Source: Methyloferula stellata AR4
Lineage (GTDB): Bacteria; Pseudomonadota; Alphaproteobacteria; Rhizobiales; Beijerinckiaceae
NCBI RefSeq assembly: GCF_000385335.1
Contig: NZ_ARWA01000001.1
Span: 1,442,001 to 1,506,000 of the forward strand
Direction of reading: 5' to 3'
DNA: 64,000 nucleotides
A program made the position numbers and the translations under genes. The notes beneath the pieces were generated by a model. That model had not been told where the DNA came from. It did not search any database and was given only the letters and a program-made list of their open reading frames with translations. Position 1 is the first letter of the stretch; every line of letters starts with the position of its first letter. Positions 17,661-26,542 of this stretch are shown one piece after another.

Positions 17661-19109
17661 TCACGCCGACGAGAGCGGCTTTGCGACCGATTCCAGCGGC
17701 TTTCCCTCCGCCGCTACGCCCCAGATCGCCTGCACCACGGCTGCGAATATCATCAGTCCCGCGCCGACAAGATAACCGAAGAAAACCCAGCCGCGCGATC
17801 CCGTCGAGATCAAAAGCCCGAAGAAAGAGGGCGCCAGCACGCCGCCCAAGGCCGTACCGGCCGCATAAAAAACCGCGATGGCGAGCGCCCGGATCTCGAC
17901 CGGAAAGGTCTCGCTGACGGTGAGATAGGCCGAGCCGGCGGCGGCCGACGCGAAAAAGAAGATCACGCTCCAGGCAATCGTCTGCTGCGTGGCCGTCAGC
18001 AGATCGGCGGCGAAAGCCGCGCCGGTCGCCGCGAGCAGAATCCCGGACGTCGCATAAGTGAATGCGATCATCTTCTTGCGTCCAATGGTATCGAAGAAAT
18101 GTCCGAGGCACAAAGGCCCGAGCACATTGCCGAGCGCGAAAGGCAGGATGTACCAGCCGACATGTTGGGATTTGATCTGATAGAAATCCTCCAGCACAAG
18201 CGCGTAAGTGAAGAAGATCGCATTATAGAAAAAGGCCTGCGAGCCCATGAGCAAGAGGCCGACAAGCGCGCGCTGGCGATTGGCCACGAACAAGGTGGTG
18301 AAGACTTCTTTCAGCGGCGTGTATTTGCGAGGCCTGATCTTCATCGGTTTCAGCTTGGAGGGATCCTCGAGCTTGGCGCCGCGTTCTTCGAATAGTTTTT
18401 CGATGTCAGACGCGATCTTTTCGGCCTCTTTTTCTTTTCCGTGGATGACGAGCCAGCGCGGACTTTCGGGGATCGAGGCGCGCAGAAGCAGGATGAACAG
18501 CCCAAGCGTGGCGCCGATCAGAAAGGCCAGCCGCCAGCCGAATTCGACATTGATATAGGCGGGATCGAGGAGCACGATCGAGCCTGCCGCGCCAAGGCCG
18601 CCGCCGATCCAGAATGAGCCGTTGATCGCAATATCGGTCTGGCCGCGAAAGCGCGCCGGGATCAATTCCTGTATCGTCGAATTGACCGCGCTATATTCGC
18701 CGCCGATTCCGGCGCCTGTCAGAAACCGGAAAACGCAGAAGCTCGCGAAATCCCAGGAGGCGGCTGTTGCCGCCGCCGACACGACATAAAGGCCGAGCGT
18801 CACGAAGAAGAGCAATTTGCGGCCCAAGCGATCCGTCGCCCAGCCGAAGACGAGCGCGCCGAGCACGGCGCCGACAAGATAGGCGCTGCCCGCGAGCCCG
18901 ACGTCTCTATCAGTCATGCGAAGATAGGGGCTCGCTTTCAAGGCGCCGGCCATGGAACCTGCGAGCGTTACTTCGAGCCCGTCGAGAATCCAGGTGATTC
19001 CAAGCGCGATGATGACATGCAAATGGAAACGGCCGAAAGGCAGCCGGTCGAGCCGGGCCGGGACCTTGGTTTCGACCGTATCTTGGGTCTCGTCTGTCTC
19101 TTGATGCAT
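17661..19109 (-). CDS. MFS transporter (metabolite:H+ symporter family)
   Basis: 482 residues from ATG 19109. Twelve hydrophobic segments are recognisable and the MFS loop 2-3 motif appears as GWATDRLGRKLLF. The N-terminal half carries ITWILDGLEVTLAGSM and the region VFRFLTGAGIGGEYSAVNSTIQELIP is characteristic of the aromatic-acid or carboxylate symporter group. A central cytoplasmic loop is rich in charged residues (KEKEAEKIASDIEKLFEERG). The ORF can extend to 19157 but the MHQETDET start suits the family. Substrate unknown; probably an organic acid. Confidence 0.85.
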   Translation of the reverse strand: MHQETDETQDTVETKVPARLDRLPFGRFHLHVIIALGITWILDGLEVTLAGSMAGALKASPYLRMTDRDVGLAGSAYLVGAVLGALVFGWATDRLGRKLLFFVTLGLYVVSAAATAASWDFASFCVFRFLTGAGIGGEYSAVNSTIQELIPARFRGQTDIAINGSFWIGGGLGAAGSIVLLDPAYINVEFGWRLAFLIGATLGLFILLLRASIPESPRWLVIHGKEKEAEKIASDIEKLFEERGAKLEDPSKLKPMKIRPRKYTPLKEVFTTLFVANRQRALVGLLLMGSQAFFYNAIFFTYALVLEDFYQIKSQHVGWYILPFALGNVLGPLCLGHFFDTIGRKKMIAFTYATSGILLAATGAAFAADLLTATQQTIAWSVIFFFASAAAGSAYLTVSETFPVEIRALAIAVFYAAGTALGGVLAPSFFGLLISTGSRGWVFFGYLVGAGLMIFAAVVQAIWGVAAEGKPLESVAKPLSSA

Positions 19110-19383
19110 TTTTGCGGCGCGTTGTTCCACGGCTGTTCTCCGGCGATCCTGCCCCAACGCGCAAGACGGCTATTGGCTCCGCGAAAACAGGAGTTGCAGG
19201 CGATGATCGGCCAATCCGCCCCATTGAGGCCGCGAAGATCGATCTTATGCTGGTAACGCGCTATGAACGGATGATGCCGAAAGGTTGCAGACGTTTCGGT
19301 TGGATCGTGCGTCAGGCAAAAGATGGCGCGTGATATGATTTGCCCCGGCCAATGGCCTTTTCAGGAGCCGTTTGTTCTTTAAT

Positions 19384-20220
19384 ATGTCCGATGTGCCCAA
19401 AATCCTCGTCTTTGATTCGGGCCTTGGCGGCCTGACCGTCTTCGCAGAGACCGTCTTATTGCGGCCGGACGCGCGGTTCTTCTATGCCGCCGACGACGCC
19501 GGTTTTCCTTACGGCCGGCTCGGCGAGACACAATTGATCGCGCGGGTGATGGCCGTCATGGAGCGGCTGATCGCCAGCACAGCGCCCGATGTGGTGGTCG
19601 TCGCCTGCAATACGGCATCGACCCTTGTCCTGCCGCATCTGCGCTCAGCCTATCCGAAATTGCCTTTCGTCGGCACCGTGCCCGCCGTCAAACCGGCGGC
19701 GGCGCAATCGCGCTCGCATATGATCTCGGTCCTCGCGACGCCGGGCACGGTCGCGCGGGACTATACCCACGACCTTGTCCGCACCTATGCGGCGCATTGT
19801 GAGGTCACGCTGGTCGGTTCGCGCGATCTCGCAAGCCTGGCCGAAGCCTATATGAAGGGCGAGCCTGTCTCGGACGCTGAGATCCTGCGCGAGATCGCGC
19901 CTTGTTTCATCGAGGCTGAGGGCAAGCGCACCGATTGCATCGTGCTCGCCTGCACGCATTATCCTTTGCTCCTCGCCGAGTTCGCGCGTCTGGCGCCCTG
20001 GCCGGTCGATTGGATCGATCCGGCGCCCGCGATCGCGCGCCGCGTCGATCATGTGCTGAGAGAGGATTTGGGCTTCGCGTCGCCGCAAGCGGCGACGTCT
20101 TTGTCGCATCGCGCTTTGTTTACTGGCGCAAAGCTTCCGCAGCCGGCGCTCGATAAGGCATTGCGGGCGCGCCATTTCACCGAGATCCTGTTGGACCCGA
20201 TGCCGCTCCTCGTCGAGTAA
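19384..20220 (+). CDS. murI: Glutamate racemase MurI
   Basis: 278 residues from ATG 19384, with an AGGAG 13-17 bases upstream; a TTG at 19372 would add four residues. The catalytic cysteine pairs are in VVACNTAST and VLACTHYPLL, and DSGLGGLTVF is the N-terminal substrate loop. The enzyme interconverts L- and D-glutamate to supply D-Glu for peptidoglycan in the cytoplasm. A quinone/NADP oxidoreductase follows 5 bp later on the same strand. Confidence 0.95.
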   Translation: MSDVPKILVFDSGLGGLTVFAETVLLRPDARFFYAADDAGFPYGRLGETQLIARVMAVMERLIASTAPDVVVVACNTASTLVLPHLRSAYPKLPFVGTVPAVKPAAAQSRSHMISVLATPGTVARDYTHDLVRTYAAHCEVTLVGSRDLASLAEAYMKGEPVSDAEILREIAPCFIEAEGKRTDCIVLACTHYPLLLAEFARLAPWPVDWIDPAPAIARRVDHVLREDLGFASPQAATSLSHRALFTGAKLPQPALDKALRARHFTEILLDPMPLLVE

Positions 20221-20225
20221 GATAT

Positions 20226-21227
20226 ATGTTTCTCAACAAAGGTTTTGTGCTTGCGTCGCGGCCCGAGGGTGCGCCGCGGCCGGAGAATTTCCGGCTTGTC
20301 ACCTCCGAGGTGGCGGAACCGGCTGGGGGCGAAGTGATCGTGCGACATCATTATCTGTCGCTCGATCCCTATATGCGCGGACGCATGAACGCGGCGAAAT
20401 CCTACGCCGAGCCGCAGAAGCTCGATGCCATCATGATCGGCGGGACGGTCGGCGAAGTGGTCGCCTCGCAAAATCCTGCCTTCGCCGTCGGCGATATGGT
20501 CGTGGGCATGGGCGGCTGGCAGCTTTATGCGCGCTCGACAGGGCAGGGCCTACGCAAAATCACAAGGCCGCATATTCCGGTCCAGGCTTTTCTCGGGCTT
20601 CTTGGCATGCCGGGCATCACCGCCTGGTATGGGATCAACGCCATCCTTGCGCCGAAACCGGGCGAGGTGGTCACCGTCTCAGCGGCGACGGGCGCGGTGG
20701 GCTCCGTTGCAGGGCAGCTCGCCAAAATGGCTGGCGCGCGCGTCATCGGCATCGCGGGCGGCGAAGCGAAATGCCGTTTTGCTGTGGAGGTGCTGGGCTA
20801 CGATCTGTGTATCGATCATCGCGCGCCCGATTTCGAGGCGCGGCTCGCTGCGGCTCTGCCAGACGGCGTGGATTGCGTGTTTGAAAATGTCGGCGGCAAG
20901 CCTTTGGCGCTGTGTCTCGAACGGCTGCGGGATTTTTCGCGCATCGCGATCTGCGGTCTCGTTGCGTCGGGCTATGACGGCGCGACGCCGACGCCGCTGC
21001 GCGATCTCAAGATCATTCTCGACCGGCGTGCCCGCATCGAAGGCTTCGTCATCACCGATCATCGCGCACTCTGGCCGCAGGCGATCGACGAACTCGCCGA
21101 TTATTTCGAAGACGGCAGGCTCGGATGGACGGAGACCGTTGAGGAGGGTTTGGAAGCCGCGCCCGAAGCTTTCATCGGGATGTTGCAGGGCAAGAATTTC
21201 GGCAAGCAGCTCGTGAAGCTGATTTGA
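20226..21227 (+). CDS. NADP-dependent zinc-independent oxidoreductase (CurA/leukotriene-B4-dehydrogenase-like)
   Basis: 333 residues. SLDPYMRGRM near residue 45, MPGITAWYGI, VTVSAATGAVGSVAGQLAKMAGARVIG and DCVFENVGGKP are typical of the zinc-independent medium-chain reductases that saturate alpha,beta-unsaturated ketones or aldehydes with NADPH. The Rossmann glycine pattern is ATGAVGSVAGQ. Cytoplasmic. It may be in a short transcript with murI (5-bp gap) without a functional link. The start ATG at 20226 lies close to the murI stop. Confidence 0.88.
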   Translation: MFLNKGFVLASRPEGAPRPENFRLVTSEVAEPAGGEVIVRHHYLSLDPYMRGRMNAAKSYAEPQKLDAIMIGGTVGEVVASQNPAFAVGDMVVGMGGWQLYARSTGQGLRKITRPHIPVQAFLGLLGMPGITAWYGINAILAPKPGEVVTVSAATGAVGSVAGQLAKMAGARVIGIAGGEAKCRFAVEVLGYDLCIDHRAPDFEARLAAALPDGVDCVFENVGGKPLALCLERLRDFSRIAICGLVASGYDGATPTPLRDLKIILDRRARIEGFVITDHRALWPQAIDELADYFEDGRLGWTETVEEGLEAAPEAFIGMLQGKNFGKQLVKLI

Positions 21228-21239
21228 GTTCTTAGTGCC

Positions 21240-21365
21240 GCCCTCGCCCTTCGATGCTTCGAGACGCGCTCCTGACGGAGCGCTCTTCAGCATGAGGGGG
21301 ACAGCGTTGCTTTAAATCCCTCACCCTGAGGAGCGCGCATGGCGCGCGTCTCGAAGGGCGAGGGA
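21240..21365. repeat. Intergenic palindromic repeat, family B
   Basis: Copy one begins GCCCTCGCCCTTCGATGCTT at 21240 and ends with GCATGAGGGG near 21299. The inverted copy starts TCCCTCACCCTGAGGAGCGC at 21317 and ends GGGCGAGGGA at 21365. Tip sequences differ from those of the other copies while the outer CCTCATC/GACGAGG parts are kept. It sits between convergent genes. Confidence 0.82.
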
Positions 21366-21378
21366 TTTTTAAAACCAA

Positions 21379-22380
21379 CTATTGCTTGAGCAAGTCCTTC
21401 GCCTGCGCTGCGTCCTTGCCGATCTGCGCCGTCAGAGCCTCGAGCGAGGCGAATTTCTCCTCGCCGCGGATGAAGCCGATGAAATCCACTTCGATCGTCT
21501 GGCCATAAAGATCGCCCGAGAAATCGAACAGAAAGACTTCCAAAAGCGCCGGGCCTTCGCCGACGGTCGGACGCCGCCCGTAATTGGCGACGCCATCATA
21601 AATGCTCTCAGCCACCGTGACGCGTACGGCATAGACGCCGTGCCGCAGCCGGCAGCTTGGCTCGGGTACGATATTCGCCGTCGGGAAACCTATGGTCCGT
21701 CCAAGCTTTTGGCCCTCAGTGACCGTGCCGATGATCACGTAAGGATGTCCGAGCAAATGGCGCGCACGCGCGACATCGCCTTGCTCCAGCGCCGCGCGCG
21801 TCGCCGTCGAGGAGGCCGCTTCGATTGAGCCATCCGCATCGGCGGTGATGCGCTCGACGATTTCGACCTCGAACCCATGCCGCACGCCGGCCTCTTTCAG
21901 AAAGGCGGGCGTTCCCGACCGGCCCTTGCCGAAATGAAAGTCGTAGCCCGCCACAACCGCCTTGATGGCCAGACGCCGGATCAAAATATCCGTCACGAAA
22001 TCCTCGGCCGGGAGGCCGGACAGAGCCGCGTCGAAGGTGAAAACGATCATGCCGTCGAGACCGAGCGCGGCGAGCGTCACGATCTTGGCTTCCTGCGGCG
22101 TCAGACGGAAAATCGTATGCGCGCCGTTGAAGAAATCGGCCGGATGCGGCTCGAAGGTTAAAACCGCGCAGGGGCGTTGAAGCCGATGCGCTATGGCCAA
22201 AGCGCGCGCGATGACTGCTTTATGGCCGCGATGCACGCCATCGAAATTGCCGAGCGCGACAACCGCGCCGTCGAGCCCCGGCGGCGGCGATAGTGGATCC
22301 GTCGCGACGACAAAGGTTCCGGGGGTGGGAAAACCGGTCAAGGCGCTCAAATGGGTTCGACGAGGAAATATTCGCGACAC
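21379..22380 (-). CDS. ribF: Bifunctional riboflavin kinase / FAD synthetase RibF
   Basis: 333 residues. FAD-synthetase N-terminal motifs are NFDGVHRGHKAVI and the ATP-binding region GYDFHFGKGRSGTPAFL; the C-terminal riboflavin-kinase domain has IGFPTANIVP and VANYGRRPTV with EVFLFDFSGDLYGQ. The enzyme phosphorylates riboflavin and adenylylates FMN to FAD. The start at 22380 is GTG; a TTG a little downstream is equally plausible, since the residues before LDGAVVALGNFDG vary in this family. Cytoplasmic, single gene. Confidence 0.93.
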   Translation of the reverse strand: MSRIFPRRTHLSALTGFPTPGTFVVATDPLSPPPGLDGAVVALGNFDGVHRGHKAVIARALAIAHRLQRPCAVLTFEPHPADFFNGAHTIFRLTPQEAKIVTLAALGLDGMIVFTFDAALSGLPAEDFVTDILIRRLAIKAVVAGYDFHFGKGRSGTPAFLKEAGVRHGFEVEIVERITADADGSIEAASSTATRAALEQGDVARARHLLGHPYVIIGTVTEGQKLGRTIGFPTANIVPEPSCRLRHGVYAVRVTVAESIYDGVANYGRRPTVGEGPALLEVFLFDFSGDLYGQTIEVDFIGFIRGEEKFASLEALTAQIGKDAAQAKDLLKQ

Positions 22381-22753
22381 GCTTTCCGACGACTGAGGAC
22401 GTCGATGCCGCTTGGATGCGGGCGAACCTGCCGCGCGGGCAAGGTTGCGTCAAGCGTTGGACTGGCCATTCCCCGAAAGGAGCCAAATTGCCGCGACAGC
22501 CCGGCAATGCTTTCGTTTCGGGACGATGTCGGCCTGCCGTGCGGCTTTCGCCGAAACGCGAAAAGACCTTTCGCCACGGAGACTTGAGCAAAAGTTAAAT
22601 CGCTCTAATAAACGGGATTGACGCCACTCTTTGCTATATTTAGACTAATTCTAAGCCGACACCTTAGCGGCCCATCGGGTCGCGGCGCCGGTTTATGTCC
22701 TCACCGTCCGAGTCCTTAATTTCAAAGTCCTCTATGTCCAAGGGAGTGGTACC
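22381..22753. promoter_or_regulatory. Non-coding region upstream of the rubrerythrin cluster
   Basis: About 370 bp between ribF (leftward) and rubrerythrin (rightward). The left two-thirds have no convincing gene. The last 140 bp become AT-richer and contain the Irr-box-like palindrome at 22639. I see no tRNA or structured RNA. Confidence 0.5.
22639..22655. promoter_or_regulatory. Irr-box (ICE)-like palindrome upstream of rubrerythrin
   Basis: TTTAGACTAATTCTAAG gives half-sites TTAGA and TCTAA separated by five bases. It resembles the iron control element bound by Irr in rhizobia. It lies 99 bp upstream of the rubrerythrin start and 624 bp from the Fe-S protein. An irr gene is present in this window at 60285. 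The assignment rests on recollection of the consensus. Confidence 0.4.
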
Positions 22754-23179
22754 ATGGCTGAGCTCAAAGGTAGCCAAACGGAAGGCAATCTGAAAGCGGC
22801 ATTTGCTGGCGAATCGCAAGCCAATCGCCGTTATCTGTATTTCGCACAAAAGGCCGATGTCGAAGGCTATAATGATGTTGCGGCTGTTTTCCGTTCGACC
22901 GCGGAAGGCGAGACCGGCCACGCCCACGGCCATCTCGAGTTCCTTGAGAAGGTCGGCGATCCGGCCACCGGTCTGCCGATCGGCCCGACCTCGAGCAATC
23001 TCGGCGCTGCCGTCGCCGGTGAGACGCACGAATATACCGACATGTATCCTGGCATGGCCCGCACCGCCCGCGAAGAAGGCTTCGGCGAAATCGCCGATTG
23101 GTTCGAGACGCTGGCCAAGGCCGAGCGTTCGCATGCCGGCCGCTTCCAGAAGGCTCTCGACGAGCTGAAGGTCGCCTAA
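22754..23179 (+). CDS. Rubrerythrin family protein (no rubredoxin domain)
   Basis: 141 residues, a single ferritin-like four-helix domain. Di-iron ligands are visible in [44 protein letters not shown] and [14 protein letters not shown] (two E-x2-H-type segments). The C-terminal rubredoxin CxxC domain of classical rubrerythrin is missing, so electrons must come from elsewhere, perhaps the adjacent Fe-S protein. Rubrerythrins reduce hydrogen peroxide. An intrinsic terminator separates it from the next gene. Confidence 0.92.
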   Translation: MAELKGSQTEGNLKAAFAGESQANRRYLYFAQKADVEGYNDVAAVFRSTAEGETGHAHGHLEFLEKVGDPATGLPIGPTSSNLGAAVAGETHEYTDMYPGMARTAREEGFGEIADWFETLAKAERSHAGRFQKALDELKVA

Positions 23180-23186
23180 TCCAACG

Positions 23187-23222
23187 GGCCCGGCCGTGCA
23201 ATCGGCCGGGCCGCTCTTTTCC
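23187..23222 (+). terminator. Intrinsic terminator between rubrerythrin and the Fe-S oxidoreductase
   Basis: GGCCCGGCCG at 23187 pairs perfectly with CGGCCGGGCC at 23203-23212 around TGCAAT, followed by CTCTTTTCCC. A strong 10-bp GC stem with a short T tract; expression of the downstream genes is probably lower than that of rubrerythrin unless there is readthrough. Confidence 0.8.
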
Positions 23223-23262
23223 CTTCACGTTCTTTAATCGCAACAACCAAGAAGATCGCATC

Positions 23263-24606
23263 ATGAAGGAAGGCAGCCTCGCTGCGCCGATACGGCATCC
23301 GCTCGATTGGCAAAATCCGGATTTTTACGACGAAGCGAAGCTCGACGCCGAGATGCGGCGCGTCTTCGACATTTGTCACACCTGCCGGCGCTGTTTCAAT
23401 CTTTGCGATTCCTTCCCGCGCCTGTTCGATCTCATCGACGAGTCGAAGACAGCCGAACTCGATTCGGTCGACAGCAAGGATTTCAAGCCGGTCGTCGAGG
23501 CTTGCACGCTCTGCGACATGTGCTTCATGACGAAATGCCCCTACGTGCCGCCGCACGAATGGAATCTCGATTTTCCGCATCTGATGCTGCGCTATCGCGC
23601 CGTCGAAGCGAAGAAAGGGCAGATCCCGCTCACCGATCGCGAATTGGCCAAGACCGACCGCAACGGCAAGATCGCTGGCTTTGTGGCGCCGCTCGCCAAT
23701 TGGGCGATGGACAAGGCCAATCAAACCATGCGCGGCCTGCTCGAAAAATTCGCCGGCCTCGATCGCGACGCGGATCTGCCGAAATATGCGGGCAAGAGTT
23801 TCGAAGCGCGGACCAAAGAGAATCCTCCCGTCGTTGACCCTACGGCGCCGGCCTTCGGCCGCAAGGCTGTCATCTATGCGACCTGCTTCGTCGATTATCA
23901 TAATCCCGATATCGGTCTCGCGGCGCAGGCCGTGCTCGCTAAAAACGGCGTCGCGACCGAGGTAGTCTATCCGCAGTGTTGCGGCATGCCGATGCTGGAA
24001 CAAGGCCTGATCGAAGAGGTCGCCAAAGGCGCGAAGACCGTTGCCGCCGAGATGCGGCCCTGGATCGAAAAGGGCTATGACATTATCGCGCTTGTACCAT
24101 CCTGCGCCTTGATGCTGAAATTCGAATGGCCTTTGATCCTGCCGCAAAACGAGGATGTGAAGCTTCTGTCGAAATCAACGTTCGACTTGAGCGAATATGT
24201 CGTCGACATCGGCAGGAAAGAAGGAATGGCGCCCGGCCTGCAGGCGGTCGACGGCGGCATTTCGCTTCATATGTCCTGCCATTCGCGGGCTCAGAACATG
24301 GGGCAGAAGGCGGCTGAAATGCTGCGCCTCGTGCCCGGCGCCGCGGTCTCGGTGATCGAGCGCTGCTCGGGCCATGGCGGGTCCTGGGGCTATAAGAAGG
24401 AAAATTTCAAGACGGCGCTGAAGGTCGGCGCGCCGGTGGCGCGTCAGGTCGATGAAAACGCGAAAACCTTCGTCAGCTCAGAATGTCCGCTCGCGGGGCT
24501 TCATATCGCGCAAGGCGTGGAGAAACTCGGCGGCTCTAATCCAAAGCCGACACTGCTTGCGCATCCGATCCAATACATCGCACGCGCCTATGGAAGGAAC
24601 GCGTAG
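23263..24606 (+). CDS. Iron-sulfur oxidoreductase, GlpC/heterodisulfide-reductase-like
   Basis: 447 residues from ATG 23263. Two ferredoxin-like clusters are CHTCRRCFNLCDSFP and CTLCDMCFMTKCPYVPP. Two CCG-type heterodisulfide-reductase segments follow, YPQCCGMPMLEQG and MSCHSRAQNMGQ, with ERCSGHGGSWGY after them. The layout matches a soluble electron-transfer protein of the GlpC/HdrD group. In many proteobacteria this gene sits between rubrerythrin and DUF3501, as here, which suggests it may deliver electrons to rubrerythrin. That link is inference. The upstream frame extension to 23098 overlaps rubrerythrin and is not used. Confidence 0.85.
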   Translation: MKEGSLAAPIRHPLDWQNPDFYDEAKLDAEMRRVFDICHTCRRCFNLCDSFPRLFDLIDESKTAELDSVDSKDFKPVVEACTLCDMCFMTKCPYVPPHEWNLDFPHLMLRYRAVEAKKGQIPLTDRELAKTDRNGKIAGFVAPLANWAMDKANQTMRGLLEKFAGLDRDADLPKYAGKSFEARTKENPPVVDPTAPAFGRKAVIYATCFVDYHNPDIGLAAQAVLAKNGVATEVVYPQCCGMPMLEQGLIEEVAKGAKTVAAEMRPWIEKGYDIIALVPSCALMLKFEWPLILPQNEDVKLLSKSTFDLSEYVVDIGRKEGMAPGLQAVDGGISLHMSCHSRAQNMGQKAAEMLRLVPGAAVSVIERCSGHGGSWGYKKENFKTALKVGAPVARQVDENAKTFVSSECPLAGLHIAQGVEKLGGSNPKPTLLAHPIQYIARAYGRNA

Positions 24607-24615
24607 GTTAGAGCA

Positions 24616-24747
24616 AACCTTCTTCCAGAGGGAGAGGGTGGTCAGCGGAGCTGACCGGGTGAGGGGTTACGATCTTAACATTGAGGGGCTGTAACCCCTC
24701 ATCCGACCCGACTTCGTCGGGCCACCTTCTCCCACAGGGAGAAGGTT
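24616..24747. repeat. Intergenic palindromic repeat, family C
   Basis: AACCTTCTTCCAGAGGGAGA at 24616-24670 and an inverted copy ending CCACAGGGAGAAGGTT at 24747, with CCCTCATCCGACCCGACTTC within the second arm. A large-stem element seen widely in rhizobial genomes. It separates the Fe-S gene from the DUF3501 gene and may influence mRNA stability there. Only one copy is present in the window. Confidence 0.8.
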
Positions 24748-24768
24748 CGCACACTGAACGGATGGATC

Positions 24769-25359
24769 ATGGGATCGAAACATGCACTGACGGCCGAAGA
24801 TATTCTGCCGATTCCGGAATATGGGAAGATCCGCGACGAAAGCCGCCGCAAAATCTCCGAACGCAAGCGCGACCGGCGCATCGAGGTCGGGCCCTATGTC
24901 ACCTTCTATTTCGAGAATTACGACACGATGTGGATGCAGGTCCACGAGATGGTCTATATCGAAAAGGGCGGCCCCGAGCAGATCAAGGACGAGCTTGCCG
25001 CCTATAATCCGTTGATCCCCAAAGGTCAGGAATTGGTCGCGACCTTCATGATCGAGATCAATGATCCGGATCGCCGCGCGCGTGCGTTGGCGACACTCGG
25101 CGGAATCGAGAACACGGCCTTTATCACGATCGGTCCGGATCGGATCGCGGCTGTCGCCGAAGTCGATCAGGATCGCACGCGGGAAGACGGCAAGGCCTCT
25201 TCCGTCCAATTCGTGCATTTTCCCTTCACGCCGGCGCTGATCGCGGCTTTCCGCACACCGGGCGCACAGGTGATCTTGGGGCTCGGGCATCCCAATTACA
25301 GCCATATGGCGGTCCTGCCCGAAAATGTGCGGACCGAGCTGGCTGGTGATTTCGATTGA
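24769..25359 (+). CDS. DUF3501 family protein
   Basis: 196 residues. The start ALTAEDILPIPEYGKIRDESRRKISERKRDRR and the central YVTFYFENYDTMWMQVHEMVYIEKG are characteristic of DUF3501; the C-terminal part contains VQFVHFPFT and GHPNYSHMAVLPENVRTELAGDFD. The function of this family is unknown, but its genes co-occur with rubrerythrin and Hdr-like Fe-S proteins, as here. No catalytic or metal motif is recognisable except scattered His/Glu residues. Probably cytoplasmic. Confidence 0.88.
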   Translation: MGSKHALTAEDILPIPEYGKIRDESRRKISERKRDRRIEVGPYVTFYFENYDTMWMQVHEMVYIEKGGPEQIKDELAAYNPLIPKGQELVATFMIEINDPDRRARALATLGGIENTAFITIGPDRIAAVAEVDQDRTREDGKASSVQFVHFPFTPALIAAFRTPGAQVILGLGHPNYSHMAVLPENVRTELAGDFD

Positions 25360-25361
25360 AA

Positions 25362-25471
25362 GCCCTCATCCTGAGGAGCACGCGCAGCGTGCGGCTCGAA
25401 GGACGAGGGCGAGACGTGCTTTAAAAACTGCGTGCTTCGAGACGGCCCTTATGGACCTCCTCAGCATGAGG
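25362..25471. repeat. Intergenic palindromic repeat, family B
   Basis: GCCCTCATCCTGAGGAGCAC at 25362 runs to GACGAGGGC at 25410, with tip GCACGCGCAGCGTGC. A degenerate inverted copy CGTGCTTCGAGACGGCCC at 25431 ends near 25471 with CAGCATGAGG. It lies between the convergent DUF3501 and OlsB genes. Confidence 0.78.
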
Positions 25472-25495
25472 TTTTTTACGACTCGTGGCGAGCCC

Positions 25496-26434
25496 TTAAG
25501 CCACCTCGCCGCTGGCGAGCCCGCAGTCTGCGCCGAAATGCGCCAAATAGCGTTTGTCGATCTCGCTCATCGGCATGACCGCGAAAACATCGATCGTCCC
25601 GAATTGCCGGTCGAGCACGGCGCCGCTGCTGAACCGCGCCCCGGCGCGGAGATAGGCCTTGAGCAGCGGCGGCAGGTTGGCGAGCATCAATCGATCGTCC
25701 TGAGCGGCATCATCGAGCGACGAAATATTGGCTTCGCGGCCGGCCAGCGGCGTAACCTGCCAATCGGCGGGCAGGCTGGCGTGACGCTGCAGGGTGGCGA
25801 GCGGTCCAGAGGCTAGCTCCGCATCCATGGTCGGCAGACTCGCGCAGCCGATCATCACGTCGATGCGGTGATGCTTCGCGTAAAGCCAAAGCCCGCGCCA
25901 CAAAAGTTCGATGACGCGCTTTGCCCGGTAATCCGAATGAACGCAGGAGCGGCCGAGTTCGAGCAGGCGCGTTTCGGGATGCCGCGCGATGATCGGAGCA
26001 AGATCGAATTCGCTTTGGCTGTAGAAGCCGCTGTGGCGCGCCGCGATGTCGCCGCGCAGCAGCCGGTAGGTGCCGACCACTTTCGCCTTTTTCGATCCAT
26101 GCCTGGTCTTGGCTTCGGTATCGACGACATAAAGATGGTCGCAAACGGAGTCGAAGGGACAAATGTCGCGCCGCAGAATGGCCGAAAGCCGATCTGCGAT
26201 CGCATGGCCTTCCTTATAGAAGACTTTGAAGCGCAGTCCCTGAATCTTCTTCAGCTCTTTCTCGCTAGAAGAGAGCCGCAGCTCGAAAGGACCAAGCCGC
26301 TCTAGGACATTGGGTAATGTGTTTTGGGCGAGGCCTGATTCGAGGGAAGCGTCTGGCGCGCGAGGAAGGCCGAACGGCGTGCTAAGATCTGTGCGTTCCA
26401 TATCTTCAGACTCTGAGAATCGTTTCTTTTTCAT
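25496..26434 (-). CDS. olsB: L-ornithine N(alpha)-acyltransferase OlsB (GNAT fold)
   Basis: 312 residues. LRFKVFYKEG near residue 68, CDHLYVVDTEAKTRHG, VVGTYRLLRGDIA and ELGRSCVHSDYRAKRVIELLWRGLWLYAKHHRIDVMIGCAS are the OlsB/hemolysin-like GNAT core. OlsB transfers a 3-hydroxyacyl group from ACP to ornithine, giving lyso-ornithine lipid, at the inner membrane. The gene is divergent from olsA, the next enzyme, across a 108-bp gap. The N-terminal 50 residues are poorly conserved, and the start at 26434 (or 26401) is a choice. Confidence 0.88.
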   Translation of the reverse strand: MKKKRFSESEDMERTDLSTPFGLPRAPDASLESGLAQNTLPNVLERLGPFELRLSSSEKELKKIQGLRFKVFYKEGHAIADRLSAILRRDICPFDSVCDHLYVVDTEAKTRHGSKKAKVVGTYRLLRGDIAARHSGFYSQSEFDLAPIIARHPETRLLELGRSCVHSDYRAKRVIELLWRGLWLYAKHHRIDVMIGCASLPTMDAELASGPLATLQRHASLPADWQVTPLAGREANISSLDDAAQDDRLMLANLPPLLKAYLRAGARFSSGAVLDRQFGTIDVFAVMPMSEIDKRYLAHFGADCGLASGEVA

Positions 26435-26542
26435 ACGAAAATGATATCACGTTTCCGTGACAGCGCTGCCAAGTGCAGATTTCATCTTGTTGAAACATAC
26501 CGGATTTATAGCGATTCTGTGACTCGATCCTAATGGAAGATA

